Counted from the stretch's first letter, positions 13,632-26,725 are shown. The stretch: 64,000 nucleotides of DNA from Chamaelirium japonicum (GCA_947650365.1 OX393549.1:79906533-79970532), one strand, 5' to 3'. Made by a program: numbers and translations. Notes: generated by a model not told the origin, from the sequence alone.

Positions 13632-14110
13632 TAGGGCTAGCAATGGGTCAGGTCGTGTCCAGTTTCGTGTCGTGTCCAAAACCCCTAAACCCGGCCGCGA
13701 CCCATTTAACTGATCGAGTCTAAACCCTAAACTCGTACCCGATCCGTTTATAAATGGGTAGACCCAGTGAGATCAGTTTAAATATTCATTCTTTATTTTT
13801 TTTATTTTATATTTCGTTGCAACTCACGATCATGGGTGTCCTGATCACAGGCGTCCGTTGAACCCATCGCAAACCAGTGAATCACATAACTGGCTACATC
13901 ACACTGTGATCGGATGCCCGGTAGACCCGACACGACCCATTGAATTTTAAACGAGTCTTGACAGGTCTTAAACGGGTCAGAGACAAAAGCCGAACCCGAT
14001 CCATTTACTAATTAGGTTAGTCGTGTCGACCCGTTTACGACCCAAACCCATTTAACCCAGACCCACTAATTTTGTGTCAGGTCGTGTCAGGTCCAAAATT
14101 GTCAGCCCTA
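13632..14110. mobile_element. hAT-type MITE, GGGTC/GACCC-rich family, copy 2 (479 bp)
   Basis: The left terminus TAGGGCTAGCAATGGGTC and right terminus CAAAATTGTCAGCCCTA form a 13-bp inverted repeat with one mismatch. The flanking octamers ATACTTTC (13624-13631) and ATACAGTC (14111-14118) agree at six of eight positions, consistent with a decayed 8-bp hAT target-site duplication. It has no coding capacity. Confidence 0.75.
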
Positions 14111-14230
14111 ATACAGTCATTACGACCCAAGTTATGGAGTAATTTGTAACATGTTTAAGCAACAAAAAACAAAAATGATTTATATATAGTTAGAAGCAAC
14201 AAATGAATAAACCATGTGAAAAATATAGAT

Positions 14231-14267
14231 TTTACTATGTGGTGGGGGCACCGACCACATAGTAAAA
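14231..14267. repeat. Short inverted repeat (14-bp stem)
   Basis: TTTTACTATGTGGT and ACCACATAGTAAAA flank a 10-base spacer. It lies in a ~112-bp segment that is tandemly duplicated; the second copy resumes after the MITE at 15083. The duplicate (15110-15137) keeps only the left arm. Confidence 0.75.
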
Positions 14268-14298
14268 CAAAAATTGCTTCTATATAGTTAGGAGCAAC

Positions 14299-15074
14299 CT
14301 ATGAAGCACAGACACGGGTACGGCGACACGACACGACACGACACGGACACGGCGACACGGCATTTCCTCAAAAATAAAGGACACGACACGGCTAGGACAC
14401 GGCAATTAATATTTACAATCTTATATAAATAATATATAATACATGAATACTACATAGGGATGCTTGACTTTGAAGAATAATTCATAAAGCATGCTCCAAC
14501 TAGATGGGAAATTACTTTATGGTTATGTTTAAGAAATTTCAATGGTAGCACAATATCCCAATTTGACAACTACTAAATTTTCTCATTTGGTAATTTCAAT
14601 GATTCAATCTAATCAAATCTGAATTGAAAGGGAAAAAATAAAGTTTATTTACTATGAGGTCGGATTTGGTACTATGGGATCCTCACTAGAGGTCATAAGG
14701 GTAAGGACAACCGTCCAATAAAGTCCACAAAATCTACAAAGTTCTAGAATTATTGCTAAAAGATTATCTTAATATTTGTAAGAAAAACCCTATTAATTAT
14801 ACCCTATGATGTTATAGCTTTAGAGGATATAAGTTAAAGCCAAATCTTAATCACAACCGTCCATTACACCAAGCCCCAAACAAATCATCCAACTCATGTC
14901 CAATCGCATGCAAACAACGGATGTGTCGTGTCCCTGCCGTGTCCCAGCCGTGTCCGGCAGTGTCATTGACAAAAAAAAATCAGGGCACTTCGGAGCCGTA
15001 TCTGACACGTGTCCGGGCCGTGTCCGTGTCCGATACGGACACGGGGCCCTCTAAGAAGTGTCCGTGTTTCATAG
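14299..15074. mobile_element. hAT-type MITE (776 bp) with exact 8-bp target-site duplication
   Basis: The element begins CTATGAAGCACAGACACGG and ends GTGTCCGTGTTTCATAG; the inverted ends agree at 15 of the first 17 bases. It is flanked by identical octamers GGAGCAAC at 14291-14298 and 15075-15082. Both ends contain clustered ACACGACACG/CGTGTCCG subterminal motifs and the middle is AT-rich without coding potential. Eight-base duplications and subterminal repeats are hAT hallmarks. Confidence 0.88.
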
Positions 15075-15673
15075 GGAGCAACAAATGAATAAACCATGTG
15101 GAAAATATACATTTTACTATGTGGTGGGGACACCGACTCGATTTGACAAGATCCGACACAAGTCTACACACAGAGGAGCGTTGCCCATGCACTTGGGCTC
15201 TGACTTGGAGATGGTTTCTAGTTGCTAGTCCATGTATTGTTGAGCCATTTTCTTTAGCGTTATTCATTTTAGAAGTTCAATATACATTTTGCCATTTTCG
15301 GAATAATTCATACCCATAAATTTTGCATGAAAGTCAATGTTTTTTTTGGTAGGAAATGCAAGTCCATGTTACAAGGGCCTCTTAGTAGTTTTTTCAACCC
15401 ATTGGTTATTAGGGCTTTTAGAACTCTTTGTAGCCATTTTTGTCAAGGACGGTGTAATTGAATGAAATAGCTTTTGCTTAGATTTTCTTGTGAAGAACCA
15501 TTAAGGGGAGAAACCTCGGGCCTCGGCCTAATCTCCGTTAAATTGGATTGTTTGGTGCTTGTGATATTCACGTTACTTGTGATCCTCTTTTCCAACGAGT
15601 TCACCGGCATCATCATCAACGTCATCATCATTGTCACAATCACCATCAGCATATCAACCCTATGCAACCATTG

Positions 15674-15748
<75 letters not shown>
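15674..15748 (+). repeat. (CT)n microsatellite
   Basis: Uninterrupted CT tract of about 37 repeats. It generates overlapping Leu-Ser ORFs in three frames, none of which resembles a gene. Confidence 0.97.
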
Positions 15749-15751
<3 letters not shown>

Positions 15752-18382
15752 CACCGGTCGTGTTGCGCCGCCGTCATGCCCTGTCAGCCAGCCGCTCTCG
15801 CTGCATCCCCCCTGTCAGCAATCGACCGCCAACCCAACTTCGTGCCCCAACGGTCCGCCTCCAGTATTTCACCCCGCGGCCCACGCAGCTGCCATGTCCA
15901 CCTGCGCACCACGGTCCCCAATTGTGCCACATGCGTCCATGTTGGCATCGTTCTGTCCTGCTTCGCCTAAATCTCCGTGTCATCAACCTCCATGTCACCC
16001 CTGTGGGTTCATCTGCATGTCTGGATCATCCGCCTCTCCACATTCATTAGGTTTGATCGATCCGAACATTTACCATGTTGAAGCATAAATGTTATTTTGT
16101 TGATTGAATATGATTGGGCATTAGATTTGAAATTCATTTTCTAGTAATCACTGCTGGTTTGAATAGTGACCTATAGATTACATGAACTAATTCTAAATAC
16201 AGTTGAAACCCTCGTGTGTCACTCAACTTGGAATCTTGGACTTAACTAGCCCCGAGAGTTTCTCAACTCTCAAAAGTATGTCGTCTATTTAATATTCTAG
16301 ATAGTCAAGCACTAGTTGCACACACTCGTCTTCAATATTCTGGATAGTCATGCACTAGTTGCACACACTCGTCTGCTTGGTGATGAGTCTGGTGACTGAT
16401 TATTTCCATTCGATTTAAAGTACTTATCGATGTAAGCATGGTAATCTACATATTTCAAATTATTAATTGAGGTTCGATTGCTTGTTCCTGAAACGCATGC
16501 TACTTTAGGTTTGCACGAGCGTACCACATCACTATACAAATCTTAAAGCGATAATTGTGCATTCACTTCCAAAAGAGTTTGATACCCACTCATGGCTTGA
16601 ATTAGCTGTTCAATCAACTCATCATTTGTTGACCATGTAATCAGCATTTTGTTGTAATGAATTCCACAAATCATTATTAGCAATTAGATAATTAAACATG
16701 ATCCAACCATTTAACATGTGCTGGTGACAAGACCCATAAATCAGACAGCTTGTCTTCTTCAGATAGGTTAGTGTATCCAAAGCCAACATGGTCACATATA
16801 ACTGATAGCAAAACTAATACGAGTACCGATAATCGAAATGCAATAGTATAAGGGAAAAGAAAAGACAGACCAATAGCATAACAATTCACATATATGCACA
16901 CGATACAACTAACATCCATCATGCATATAATGATATACGCGCATATTCAGAAAAATAGGTCCGAGTTCATACATAGAGAGAAAATACATACATGTGTACA
17001 TGTATGCCAAGCACATAGCATATTATATGTAGCTTTGCGAATGGAAGGGCTTTGAGTATGACCCACAAAAGTAGTGGCATTACAATACACGTATATGTGA
17101 ACTCGGTGCTATCTGTTTGAGTATGCATGCATGTAATTCTATGGATGATGCATGCTCATAGGCTTTTACTTTTGGACTCCCTACCACTTGAGTGACTCTT
17201 CTTGGGCCCTGCAGCCTTGTACAAAACCAACATATTCTTCGGTTGGTTTTATTACTTGTTAAAAGTTGCATGCCTAACTGCAATTTGAATGTTATAAATT
17301 AAAGAGGAATGATATGCACACACGTCATGTATGCAAATATTTACATAGTCTTTGTTGGTGCTATGCTTCTCACCCGATGCACGAATCTCAATGAAACAAC
17401 CTTATGTTGACGTCAGCATGGTTAGTTCAGTCATCGTGCTTCGGCTACAATGCACAGCTGCACTAGAGAGTATAGTTTACATACTCGGCATGTATATGCG
17501 TTCCTCATATTTGAATCACATAGGTGATGGTTTAGTTGTATACAAAATGAGCACTGCATTTCATTGTCACACTCTAATCACTCCTTGTCATGGAAAAGTT
17601 CGCAGTTATGCACTTATGCTTCATGAGGAAGGAATGATCAAGTGATTGAATGATCAAGCAATCAAGGTATGCGATCAGAATCTGGATTTACTCATTTCTA
17701 CCCTAACCCGAAACCTATTCAAAAAAATGGGTTGAACTTTTATAGGTCTTCCAGAATTTTTAGAGTTCTGGGGTAAATCATAATTTCGGTAAAATCATGG
17801 TGATTAATCACTTGATTAAGTCATCTAAGTGTCATGTTTGCTAGTATAAGTATACTCGATGTGGTGCGATTGTCGATTAGTCAGGTTAATTAACACAAGC
17901 CAACTAGTGGACTTGGAAGGGCCAGGTAGAGTAAGCTCGGTTACAAGGATACAATTATGGTTCTTATTTTTATGATAGGGTTTAATGGATTGAGATATCA
18001 TTTGAAGAAAAAGTAATGGGCGTTAACGATTGGTTGGATGAAATCACAGTCGATGAGCTTTTTTTCCAACTATGATGCAAGGTTGATCGAGTAATAAGAA
18101 TTCCACTCATATACTTAGGAAGTGGGAACTGGCAGATCTTTCATTCAATGCCAAGTGTGGTGGCAATGTTCAACTATCCAGTCAGATGAGGGGCTGGGCG
18201 CAAGGTGTATTATGTATCATTGTATGATCATGGATTAGATGATGTGAGATTCTCTACCCGCATCAATTGATAATCTCTTCTTATCTATCTCTCTGTGTGT
18301 GCGCATGTGCAACACATGCCACTTGATGGATCAAGATGGGAGATTGGGCATTGTTAATCAGCTTTACACAGATGAGAGTGGT

Positions 18383-18482
<100 letters not shown>

Positions 18483-18773
18483 ACACAAATGGATGCGGGA
18501 TCCTCCATATACATGTTGAAGTAGCAGAACATATGGACAGCTTCTAATACTACACGAAAGTGATTCTGGTACTTTCTCTAGCATCAGGTACATTCTTGAT
18601 ATTTATTCTTTTTTTTCCTTTTGGGAGGGATTCTATTTTTTCATACAGATATCATTTCATAAAACAATAGAATTTGACAACAATGCTGAGCTAGCTAAAA
18701 GATAACAAAATTCACAGCTGATTTGAGTTTTCAAAAGGGCGTCTAAATGAGTGGTACTTTTTAAACATTAAAA

Positions 18774-18784
18774 GAGAGAGAGAT

Positions 18785-18831
<47 letters not shown>
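18774..18831 (+). repeat. (GA)n microsatellite
   Basis: GA tract with one early interruption (GATAGAGAAAG), followed by a G-rich run. Confidence 0.95.
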
Positions 18832-18833
<2 letters not shown>

Positions 18834-19706
18834 GGGGGGGAGGGGATTCAAGAGACTTTTTAAGTACAACCAAAGGCTTTTGAAAGCAATTATGAACTCT
18901 TCCAATATTTCAAAGAATTAACAACAAAGCAATGAAAAATGTAACTAGCAAGCATATAACTATATAAGCCATGTGCTATACTTGCAAATTAGCATTATCC
19001 ATGCACTGACACCGACGGTGGCTCGCTTTTACACCCTTGCTGAAATATCATATGTTTTGTGATAAATCAACCTCATCAGTGATGTTGTATACTTGTATTT
19101 ACTAAAAAAAAATAACTAACTTTACTACCTCTCGGAATTTAATGCCATCAAACTCAGACATGCACATGCACATGCGCAACAACTTTTAAGTACTACACAA
19201 GGCTGGTGTATGAGACAATTATTAAGGACTGCTGGCAGACTTCAAAGTATTAACAAGAAAGTAATAAGTAAAAGTAACAAGTAAACATATAGGCCATGTT
19301 TTTATTTGTTACTTGCAAATTAGCTTTATCCATGCACTTGACTCTGTGGCCCTCTTTTACATTCTTGATGCATACAATTGAAACTCAAGAATTTAGATGT
19401 TCTTATGATAGGTAAACCTCATCAGTGCTCACCCATGACAAACATACTCATGCGAGAGCGCACAAACTCACAGACATTCATATAGAAAGGCAGACACGGA
19501 AAAAGGCATGGAAGCACACACCCTTATACATACATAGATACATACATGTATATATCTAATACTAAATACTAAATGGTGAGACAACAATATCAGAAGAGAA
19601 AACTAATAAATATAGCTAATAGATACATAATAACTAGAAAGCAGAATTGTAATAAATTTCATCAATGCAAAATAAATTCCAAGTTCAGAATGTGTCAAAT
19701 ATTAAC

Positions 19707-19764
19707 CTTCTTGAGCCAGTTCCTTCAATTCAATATGTTGCCGAAGTTCTGCCACCTGATTTAC
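19707..19764 (-). CDS. GC5: GC5/TMF-like golgin, exon d
   Basis: A 58-nt block. Acceptor AAAAAG precedes 19764 and donor GTTAAT follows 19707. It encodes VNQVAELRQHIELKELAQE plus the first base of a split codon (phase 1). The join with exon c (LEVE+VNQVAELRQ) is conserved in GC5 proteins, which supports splicing across the giant intron and chooses this acceptor over the CAG nine bases further in. Confidence 0.87.
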
Positions 19765-20941
19765 CTTTTTCAACAAAGAGCAGAAAAGTGATAATGAGAA
19801 TTTAACAAAGTCAATGCTATGTAACACTATAAGTCTATAAGACTGTCAATAATTCCATTTTATCATAAAATAGGCACTCAAGTTATACACTTATATCAGA
19901 CAGGATGTTTTCAGATCAGTTCATCTGGGTATGAATAAGGTCAAAATGTTCCAGAAGTTAAACTTAGCAAAAATACAAATAATTTTGCGTGGGAAAAATC
20001 ACCTTCGACTTTCACAATCTATATTTACCCAAAATCCAAAGACCTGAGGCTTCTGAAAGCCTTGTCATAAAAGTAATGCTAAAATAGGAAACAGAGACCA
20101 CTAGTTTAAATTCCCAAATTAACTTACATTGTTGGTGTAGACACACAAATTGTGTCTAACCCGGACCCGACTCGCATACGCCGATTCGGAGGCAAACCCG
20201 ACACGCACTCCGACGCGGACCCGACTCACATGCACCAAGTTGGAGGCGAACCCGACACACTCTCCGATCCGGACCCGACTTGCATGCACCATTGCGGAGG
20301 CAAACCCGACGCGCACTCGGACCCGACTCGCATGCACCCATGCGGATGTGAACCTGACACGCACTCGGACACAGGCCCGACTCGCGCCCAACGAGAGGCC
20401 GAGTGGACCCACCCTCAAGTGGGGCCCACCCAGCCCCCTACTAGGGTCCGAGCCCCCCATGGGGAGGCCGGCCCCTACTAGGATCCGAACCCCCCATGGG
20501 TTGGCCGGCCCTGCAAGGAAAAGAAAGGAAAGAAAAGAAAAGAAAAGGGAAGAAAAGAAAGGAAAGAAAAGAAAAGGAAAGAAAAGAAAAGAAAAGGAAA
20601 GAAAAGAAAGGAAAGGAAAGAAAAAGAAAGAAAAGAAAGAAAAGGAAAGAACTACCGCCATACGCGGGGGGAGGTTGTGCATGACGTCTACCCACACGTG
20701 GATCTGCACCGATCCCTCGATCCGACGGACAAAAAGAAGAGTCGGGTCGCCATCGATTTTATGTGCAAGATTCCAGATGAATCCAAAAATGATTGAGCCA
20801 TAATTGCCCCGCCAGAAAAGGAAAGCAAATAAAGATTTATTCCCCTCATCAATGAATGAATAAATCCTGGGTAATTATGGAGGAGATATTAAAGGGATTT
20901 AAAATTAAAACTTCTCATATCTCTCCCCTCCCCCCTTCGCC

Positions 20942-20950
20942 TATAAATAG
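20942..20950 (+). promoter_or_regulatory. TATA box of element A 5' LTR
   Basis: TATAAATAG lies in CGCCTATAAATAGAGG, about 30 bp upstream of the transcribed repeat array. The equivalent site in the 3' LTR is 33925-33933. Transcription from here would place the 400-bp tandem array in R-U5. Confidence 0.7.
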
Positions 20951-23038
20951 AGGAGGTGGGGGAAGGCTCAAGAGGTCGGATGGCAAGGCGAAGAAGCTCT
21001 GCAGAAGAGGAGACGCGCTCTTCATCGACCCAAGGCTTCACGAGGCACGGGCAAGCCTATCCCTTTGGGACCGGCTTAGTCCATTGAAAGCCCTCATCAA
21101 CGTGAAGACCCTTGCACAAGAAGATCATCCCTTCGACTCCGTGCACGAAGAAGAAAGCTCGGAGAAGAAGAACTCTTTGACTCCGAAGACGCCAGAAGCA
21201 AAGGCCGGAGAAGAAGATCGGAGCGGCACTACCCCGTCGTCTCCAACAAGCCTTCGACTCCGATCAAGCCCAAAAGCCCGGAGAAGAAGATCGGAGCGGC
21301 ACTACCCGTCATCTTCAACAAAGCCTTCGACTCCGATCAAGCTCAAAAGCCCGGAGAAGAAGCCGACGCTATAACCGTCGTCAGGTCGGATGGCAAGGCG
21401 AAGAAGCTCTGCAGAAGAGGAGACACGCTCTTCATCGACCCAAGGCTTCACGAGGCACGGGCAAGCCTATCCCTTTGGGACCGGCTTAGTCCATTGAAAG
21501 CCCTCATCAACATGAAGACCCTTGCACAAGAAGATCATCCCTTCGACTCCGTGCACGAAGAAGAAAGCTCGGAGAAGGACTCTTTGACTCCGAAGACGCC
21601 AGAAGCCAAGGCCGGAGAGGAAGATCGGAGCGGCACTACCCCGTCGTCTCCAACAAGCCTTCGACTCCGATCAAGCCCAAAAGCCCGGAGAAGAAGATCG
21701 GAGCGGCACTACCCCATCATCTTTAACAAAGCCTTCGACTCCGATCAAGCTCAAAAGCCCGGAGAAGAAGCCGACGCCACAACCGTCGCCGGGTCGAAGA
21801 AATCGCAAGCTGAAGACGAAGCGAGGGAGCTCTGCAGAAGAGGAGACGCTTCTTCATCGACCCAAGGCTTCACGAGGCACGGGCAAGTCTATCCCTTCGG
21901 GACCGGCTTAGTCCACTGAAAGCCCTCATCAACGTGAAGACCCTTGCACAAGAAGATCAAGCCTTCGACTCCGTGCACGAAGAAGAAAGCTCGGAGAAGA
22001 AGACCCTTCGACTCCGAAGACGCAAGAAGCAAAGGCCGGAGAAGAAGCTCGGAGCGGCCCTACCCCGTCGGCTCCAACAAACCTTCAACTCCGATCAAGC
22101 TCCAAAACCCGGAGAAGAGGAACGAAGCGTCATCACCCCGTCGACTTCGACAAACGCCCGCTCCATCCACGAAGAAGAAAGCTTGGAGGGGGACACCCGA
22201 AGCGTCGCTACACCCGTCGCCTTCGAAGCAAAGCCGGCGCTACGACCGTCGCAAGGAGAGCGGTGCTACCCCTGCCATCTTCAAGAGTACCCTTCGGCCC
22301 CGATCAAGCCAAAGAAGCCCGGAGAAAAAGCAAAGTCTAGCCGACATCTAAACCGTCGAAAAAGCCAGAAGCCTTGAAGAAGTAGCCACTGTTGTTCGAG
22401 AAGAAGATCGAGTCGACGCCGAAGCAAAAGCTCACGCAAGAAGCCAAAGCAAAAGCCCCGGTAAAGCCCGCGCTAAAGCAACGAAGTGCCAAAGCCAAGC
22501 GACTACGCCGGTCACGAGCAAAAGCACCGCACGTTCTAGCCGATACGACGCGAAGTCTGGAAGAACGAAAGCATCGCAAGTCTCCCCTGTCTACGTCCAA
22601 GCGCAAGCGCCAAAGCAAAGCAAAAGCCAGAGCCACGCCAAAGCCAAGCCAAGGTCGAAAGCCAAAGCCAAAGCCAACGCCAAAAGCACGATCGACGCCG
22701 CGAACCGACGATCAAGGACGCCGAGGTCAAGGAAGGAGCGAGGAAGACACAAAGACCGAGGAACGAAGCTGAATACCCCCTAGCCGAGGAAGCGCGAAGC
22801 ACGGAAGGGACCAAAGAAACGGCGGATATTCCTCAGCCTCTCAAAAACCCTCACCCTGTAAAGACCTCTGTCCTGGGCAACCCCTTCAGAGTTCTCACAC
22901 GAATACCACGTGGAGACGCGGATCAAAGGGACCCTCCAGAGGATCTCTCCCACAATCTCCTGATCAACACTCGCCGCACCCGGACTCGTCACCCCCGAGC
23001 CCCCGGTCCCGGCCACTCTTGTAATCATGTGTGTTCGC

Positions 23039-23044
23039 AATAAA
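23039..23044 (+). terminator. Polyadenylation signal of element A LTR
   Basis: AATAAA in TTCGCAATAAAGACGACCC, 30 bp before the LTR end. The same hexamer is kept in the 3' LTR at 52777-52782. Confidence 0.6.
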
Positions 23045-23080
23045 GACGACCCGCATCTTTTTTTCGCGACTATAGATTTC

Positions 23081-23098
23081 TAGCACGCCCAGGGGGAC
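23081..23098 (+). other. Primer-binding site of element A (mutated)
   Basis: TAGCACGCCCAGGGGGAC lies six bases after the LTR end and corresponds to TGGCACGCCCGGTGGGAC in element B (38201-38218). The leading TGG of the PBS has become TAG. I could not assign the priming tRNA by inspection. Confidence 0.65.
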
Positions 23099-23146
23099 GT
23101 CTTCTCCTTTCATCCGTACGACTGAAGAAACTGCTTGAAGTTCGCA

Positions 23147-26088
23147 ATGGCCGGGACAATCAACGATGCGTTTGCTCCAAGCCTTTCCCCCATCGCCGAG
23201 TCTCCTCTACTACGACACGGTGATCCAGTAAACCCGGAGGGTGATGCTCCCTCAATGGTACGCGTCTACACTCGGCGTACTCGAACTATTGCGGATGTCT
23301 TCATGCCAGAAACTACTGCCGAAGATGCTCGCCAAAGCGCCGACGAGGCCTTGGTGCATGAAGAAACGAGCCTCGATCCTGGAGTCCATGTCCAGAAATT
23401 TGGGGAGGACCAGCCCCAACCCCGAGCCCATCCGGATTCTCCAACGGATGTTGTACCTCCTCTGCAGGGGGCAAACACCAGTCATCAACCAGAAGCAAGT
23501 CGGCGCAACTACGTCTTCGATGATGACGACGAGGATGCGAACATGCAATATCGAGACGTCCTCCGTCACCACCCTCCGTCCGCTCTTCAGCTCAAAGTCA
23601 TGCAGATGAGCGAGCATATGGCGCAGATTACTCGGCTGATGGAGAAGGATCGTCACATCAATACTCTGCTTCAAAAGCTAAGCACAAAGGACACTGCAAC
23701 AGTCGGTCAACCCGTTGCTTCTCTAGGAGCCGCTCCACCTCCGTCTTCAACTCCCGCTCTTGCAGAGGTTGTTCCGACAATTCAAGCGGTTTCTCCAGCA
23801 CTCTCCTCGGTTCCCGTCCCGGTGGAAATAGTTTCTCCAGCACCAGTCTCGGTGGTCACACAACCTCCAACCACGACGATGAATGCCGAGCAAATACAAG
23901 CGTTGGTAGCCGACATGATGCGCTCCCACGGCAGTAGCCTTCCTCCAATCACGGCGGCATACTCGAAGCCTTACACCGCGAGGATCCAGCAACTGTGCTT
24001 CCCCGTCGGGTTCCAGCCACCATAGTTCCAGCACTTCGACGGAAAGGGAAATCCAAGGCAGCACGTTGCTCACTTCATCGAAACTTGCAACAACGCGGCA
24101 CATATGGCGACGAGATGGTGAAACAGTTCGTTCGCACCCTCAAAGGTAATGCTTTTGACTGGTACGTTGATCTTCCTCCAGGGACCATCGACAGCTGGGA
24201 TCAGATGGAAAGGAAGTTCCTCAATCGCTTCTACAGCACCAGACGCACCGTCAGCATGACCGAGCTTACTTCCGTCAAGCAAAGGAAAGGCGAGCCGGTG
24301 ATCGACTACATCGACAGATGGAGGAACCTCGTGCTGAATTCACGAGACCGCTTGTCTGAAGACTCGGCCATCGAGATGTGCACCCAAGGCATGCACTGGG
24401 GCCTGCTCTACATCCTCAAAGGTATCAAACATCGGTCTTTCGAAAAACTCGCAACTCGGGCTCATGACATGGAACTCAGCCTAGCAAGCCGCGGGGACTC
24501 GAAGAACAAGGACTTCTTGAAGGTTGAGAAGAAGGACAAGCCGCAGGCACCGAAACCGAAGCAAGTCAATGTTGTTGACGTCGCTTCAACCTTCAAGCCG
24601 CTCAAGATCGGTAGCAAGCCGGATCAAAGAAAGGGAGCCGCCATACCGCCGCCTCCGCCGCCAAGACAAAGGATGACTCTCGAGGAGCTCGAAGCCAAGG
24701 AGTACCCCTTCCCGGACTCGGAAGTCTCCTCCATATTCGACCAACTGCTGCAAGAGAAGATGATAGAGCTCCCTCCTTCGAAGAGGCCCGAGCAGATGCA
24801 TCGAGTCGACGATCCTCTCTTCTGCAAATACCACAGAGTGGTAAGCCATCACATCGAAAGATGCTTCATCTTCAAGGAAAAAATAATGGCGCTCACAAAG
24901 CAAGGAAAAATAGAGATCGACACCGGGGAGGTCGCTACGGCCAACATGACGTCCATCACCTTCGGCTCCTTCTCGTCGGTACTCGTTGCTGCACGACAAA
25001 GAACTCCCAAACTGCGCATCAACCGTCAGAGACCAACCGCCAAGCCAATTTCCCACCTGAAGGTCTCAAGGCGACAACAACGTGCTCCGGCGCTCACTGA
25101 GGAAGAAACGTCGCTGCCCCGGGGACAACCATCGCTCACGCCAGCACCTCTGCAAAGCAACGCTACCTCCCAACGAGCACTCCAAAGGAGATACGAGCAA
25201 GGAGACCCAGAAGTTGGTCTGCTAGGCCAACCTTCGGGGAAATTCGACTATTATGTCCTCTACTCAAGGCCTCCGTCCGTTTCGATTGAAGAAATCAAGC
25301 CCACCGGCTGGGGATCGGAAGATGAGCCAATAGAGCTTCAGGAAGAGCAAGTCCCTTACAGTCAAGCTACGTCCCAATGCGCTCTCCGAAAAAGATACGA
25401 GCAAAAAGATCCAGAAGTCGGTTTGCTGGGCCAACCTTCGGGCAAGTTTGACTATTACGTCCTCTACTCAAAGCCTCCATCAGTTTCGATCGAAGAAATC
25501 AAGCCCACTAGCTGGGGATCGGAAGACGAGCCAGTGGAGCCTCCGGAAGAACAAGTGTCTCCAAGGGAACCAGTAGCTGCTGCTAATCATCTTCTTAGCG
25601 GAGGAGAATCCACCGACGAAGAGGCATGGGTCATGCTACCCCGGCGACGAAGGCCATGGCAAGAGAGGCAGCATAAGCAAGACCGTGTGATGAGGAGGTT
25701 TCCCGAGCGAAGGACCTACAAGAAGAAAAGCAAGACTCCAGGAAGGAAAGTGTTCAAAGTGCCGCCGGCAAACCAAGACGATCTCCAGCAGAGCCTTCCA
25801 GAACCAGCAAACTTGCAAGAATTCTTCCCCGACCACTTCCTCCCAGTTGATCAACACGTCAGGGTGTTTTGTTGCATGGTCGAAGTTCATAAGGCGTTGG
25901 AAGGAAAAGACGAAGTCGAAACATCTGAAGGAGGCGACTCCACTGATGAGGGAGACGATTCCGACAAAGGGGGCACCGCCTCTCATGACGAAGCAATCCT
26001 GCACTTGCCGCTCGTAGAAGCTTTGCATCTTCCGAAGAAGGCTCGCCTGACAATGGCTGCGGCCTGCGGCCTTGGCCGACCCGGATAG
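23147..26088 (+). pseudogene. Element A gag (nonsense and frameshift mutations)
   Basis: Starts ATG at 23147 (MAGTIND...), 72 bp after the LTR. A first frame runs to a TAG at 24023-24025, where element B has Lys in FPAGYNPPKFQQF. A one-base loss near 24091 shifts the reading to the frame continuing to 26088. The core matches element B gag: GNPRQHVAHFIETCNN, DEMVKQFVRTLKGNAFDWYV, EMCTQGMHWGLLYILKGIK (Retrotrans_gag type). A linker module containing DPEVGLLGQPSGKFDYYVLY occurs twice in this frame (about 25200 and 25407). The frame ends through a 7-bp duplication (TGCGGCC) near 26060 that breaks the run into protease. Confidence 0.85.
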
Positions 26089-26677
26089 CTACAAGAGGAA
26101 AAGGAAGGACGACAAGAAGGGCAAAGTTGTGGCCTCGTGTGATGCGACGATAACCTTTTCGGATGAGGACTTGCAACTCGGGACACGATTACACAACCGG
26201 CCTGTCTACGTTTCGGGATACATCAAGGAGAAGCCAGTGAATCGAATCCTGTTGGACTGTGGCTCCGCCGTCAACATCATGCCCATCCAGACGATGCGGC
26301 AACTCGGCATCACCAACGACCAGCTCGCGCTCAGCCAATTGGTCATTCAAGGGTTTAACCAGGGCGGACAGTCCACTATCGGAATCATGCGCCTGAAGCT
26401 TTCAATCGGCCCGCTAGATACAACGGTCCTCTTCCACATCATCGATTGTCAGACGTCGTATCGCCTCTTGTTAGGCAGTCCATGGCTACACGAGAATGGC
26501 GTCGTAGTATCCACCTGGCACCAGTGCCTCAAGTACTACGAAGAAGGCACGGAGAAATGCATAGTTGCTGATGACAAGCCGTTCAATAAGGCCGAGGCAC
26601 ATTTGGCCGACGCCAAGTTCCACCAAGCAAAAGGCCTAACCGCGGAAGTCCTTCCAGCTAAAGCCCCTCGAGCCTAG
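26072..26677 (+). pseudogene. Element A protease segment, followed by in-frame stop
   Basis: Reads ADPDSYKRKRKDDKKGK, then ITFSDEDLQLGTRLHNRPVY and the aspartic-protease motif LLDCGSAVNIMP. Element B has IDGGSAVNIMP here; the Gly after the catalytic Asp is Cys in A, which probably weakens the enzyme (inference). It continues through SYRLLLGSPWLHENGVV and ends at TAG 26675-26677, after which the same frame resumes at 26726. Confidence 0.8.
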
Positions 26678-26725
26678 AAGGCTGAAGAAATAAAACAGGG
26701 TAAGGCTCCTCCGCCTGCAAATCCG

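Larger units (their letters stand above)
20136..23074 (+). repeat. Element A 5' LTR (2,939 bp)
   Basis: Begins TGTAGACACACAAATTGTG and ends CGACTATA; the 3' LTR ends CGACTACA, so the terminal CA is mutated here. In order: a 48-54-bp minisatellite (GGACCCGACTCGCATGCACC, from 20163), a GAAAA-rich purine tract (20513-20651), TATAAATAG at 20942-20950, a tandem array of ~405-411-bp units starting at 20974, 21384 and about 21791, a second repeat-rich zone of AAAGCCAAAGC motifs (22400-22700) and AATAAA at 23039-23044. The long Lys/Ser/Pro ORFs within it reflect repeat composition. Confidence 0.92.

Noticed and set aside
15443..16088. Overlapping frames of 103-204 codons around a CT tract
   Set aside because: Open frames in three phases are driven by the repeat and by Pro/Ser-rich GC sequence; no homology recognised and no splice logic.
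20150..22814. Long Lys/Ser/Pro/Ala-rich frames in the element A 5' LTR (also in the 3' LTR at 33247-36183)
   Set aside because: They lie within LTR tandem repeats, are open in several phases and are not conserved as frames between the two LTRs.
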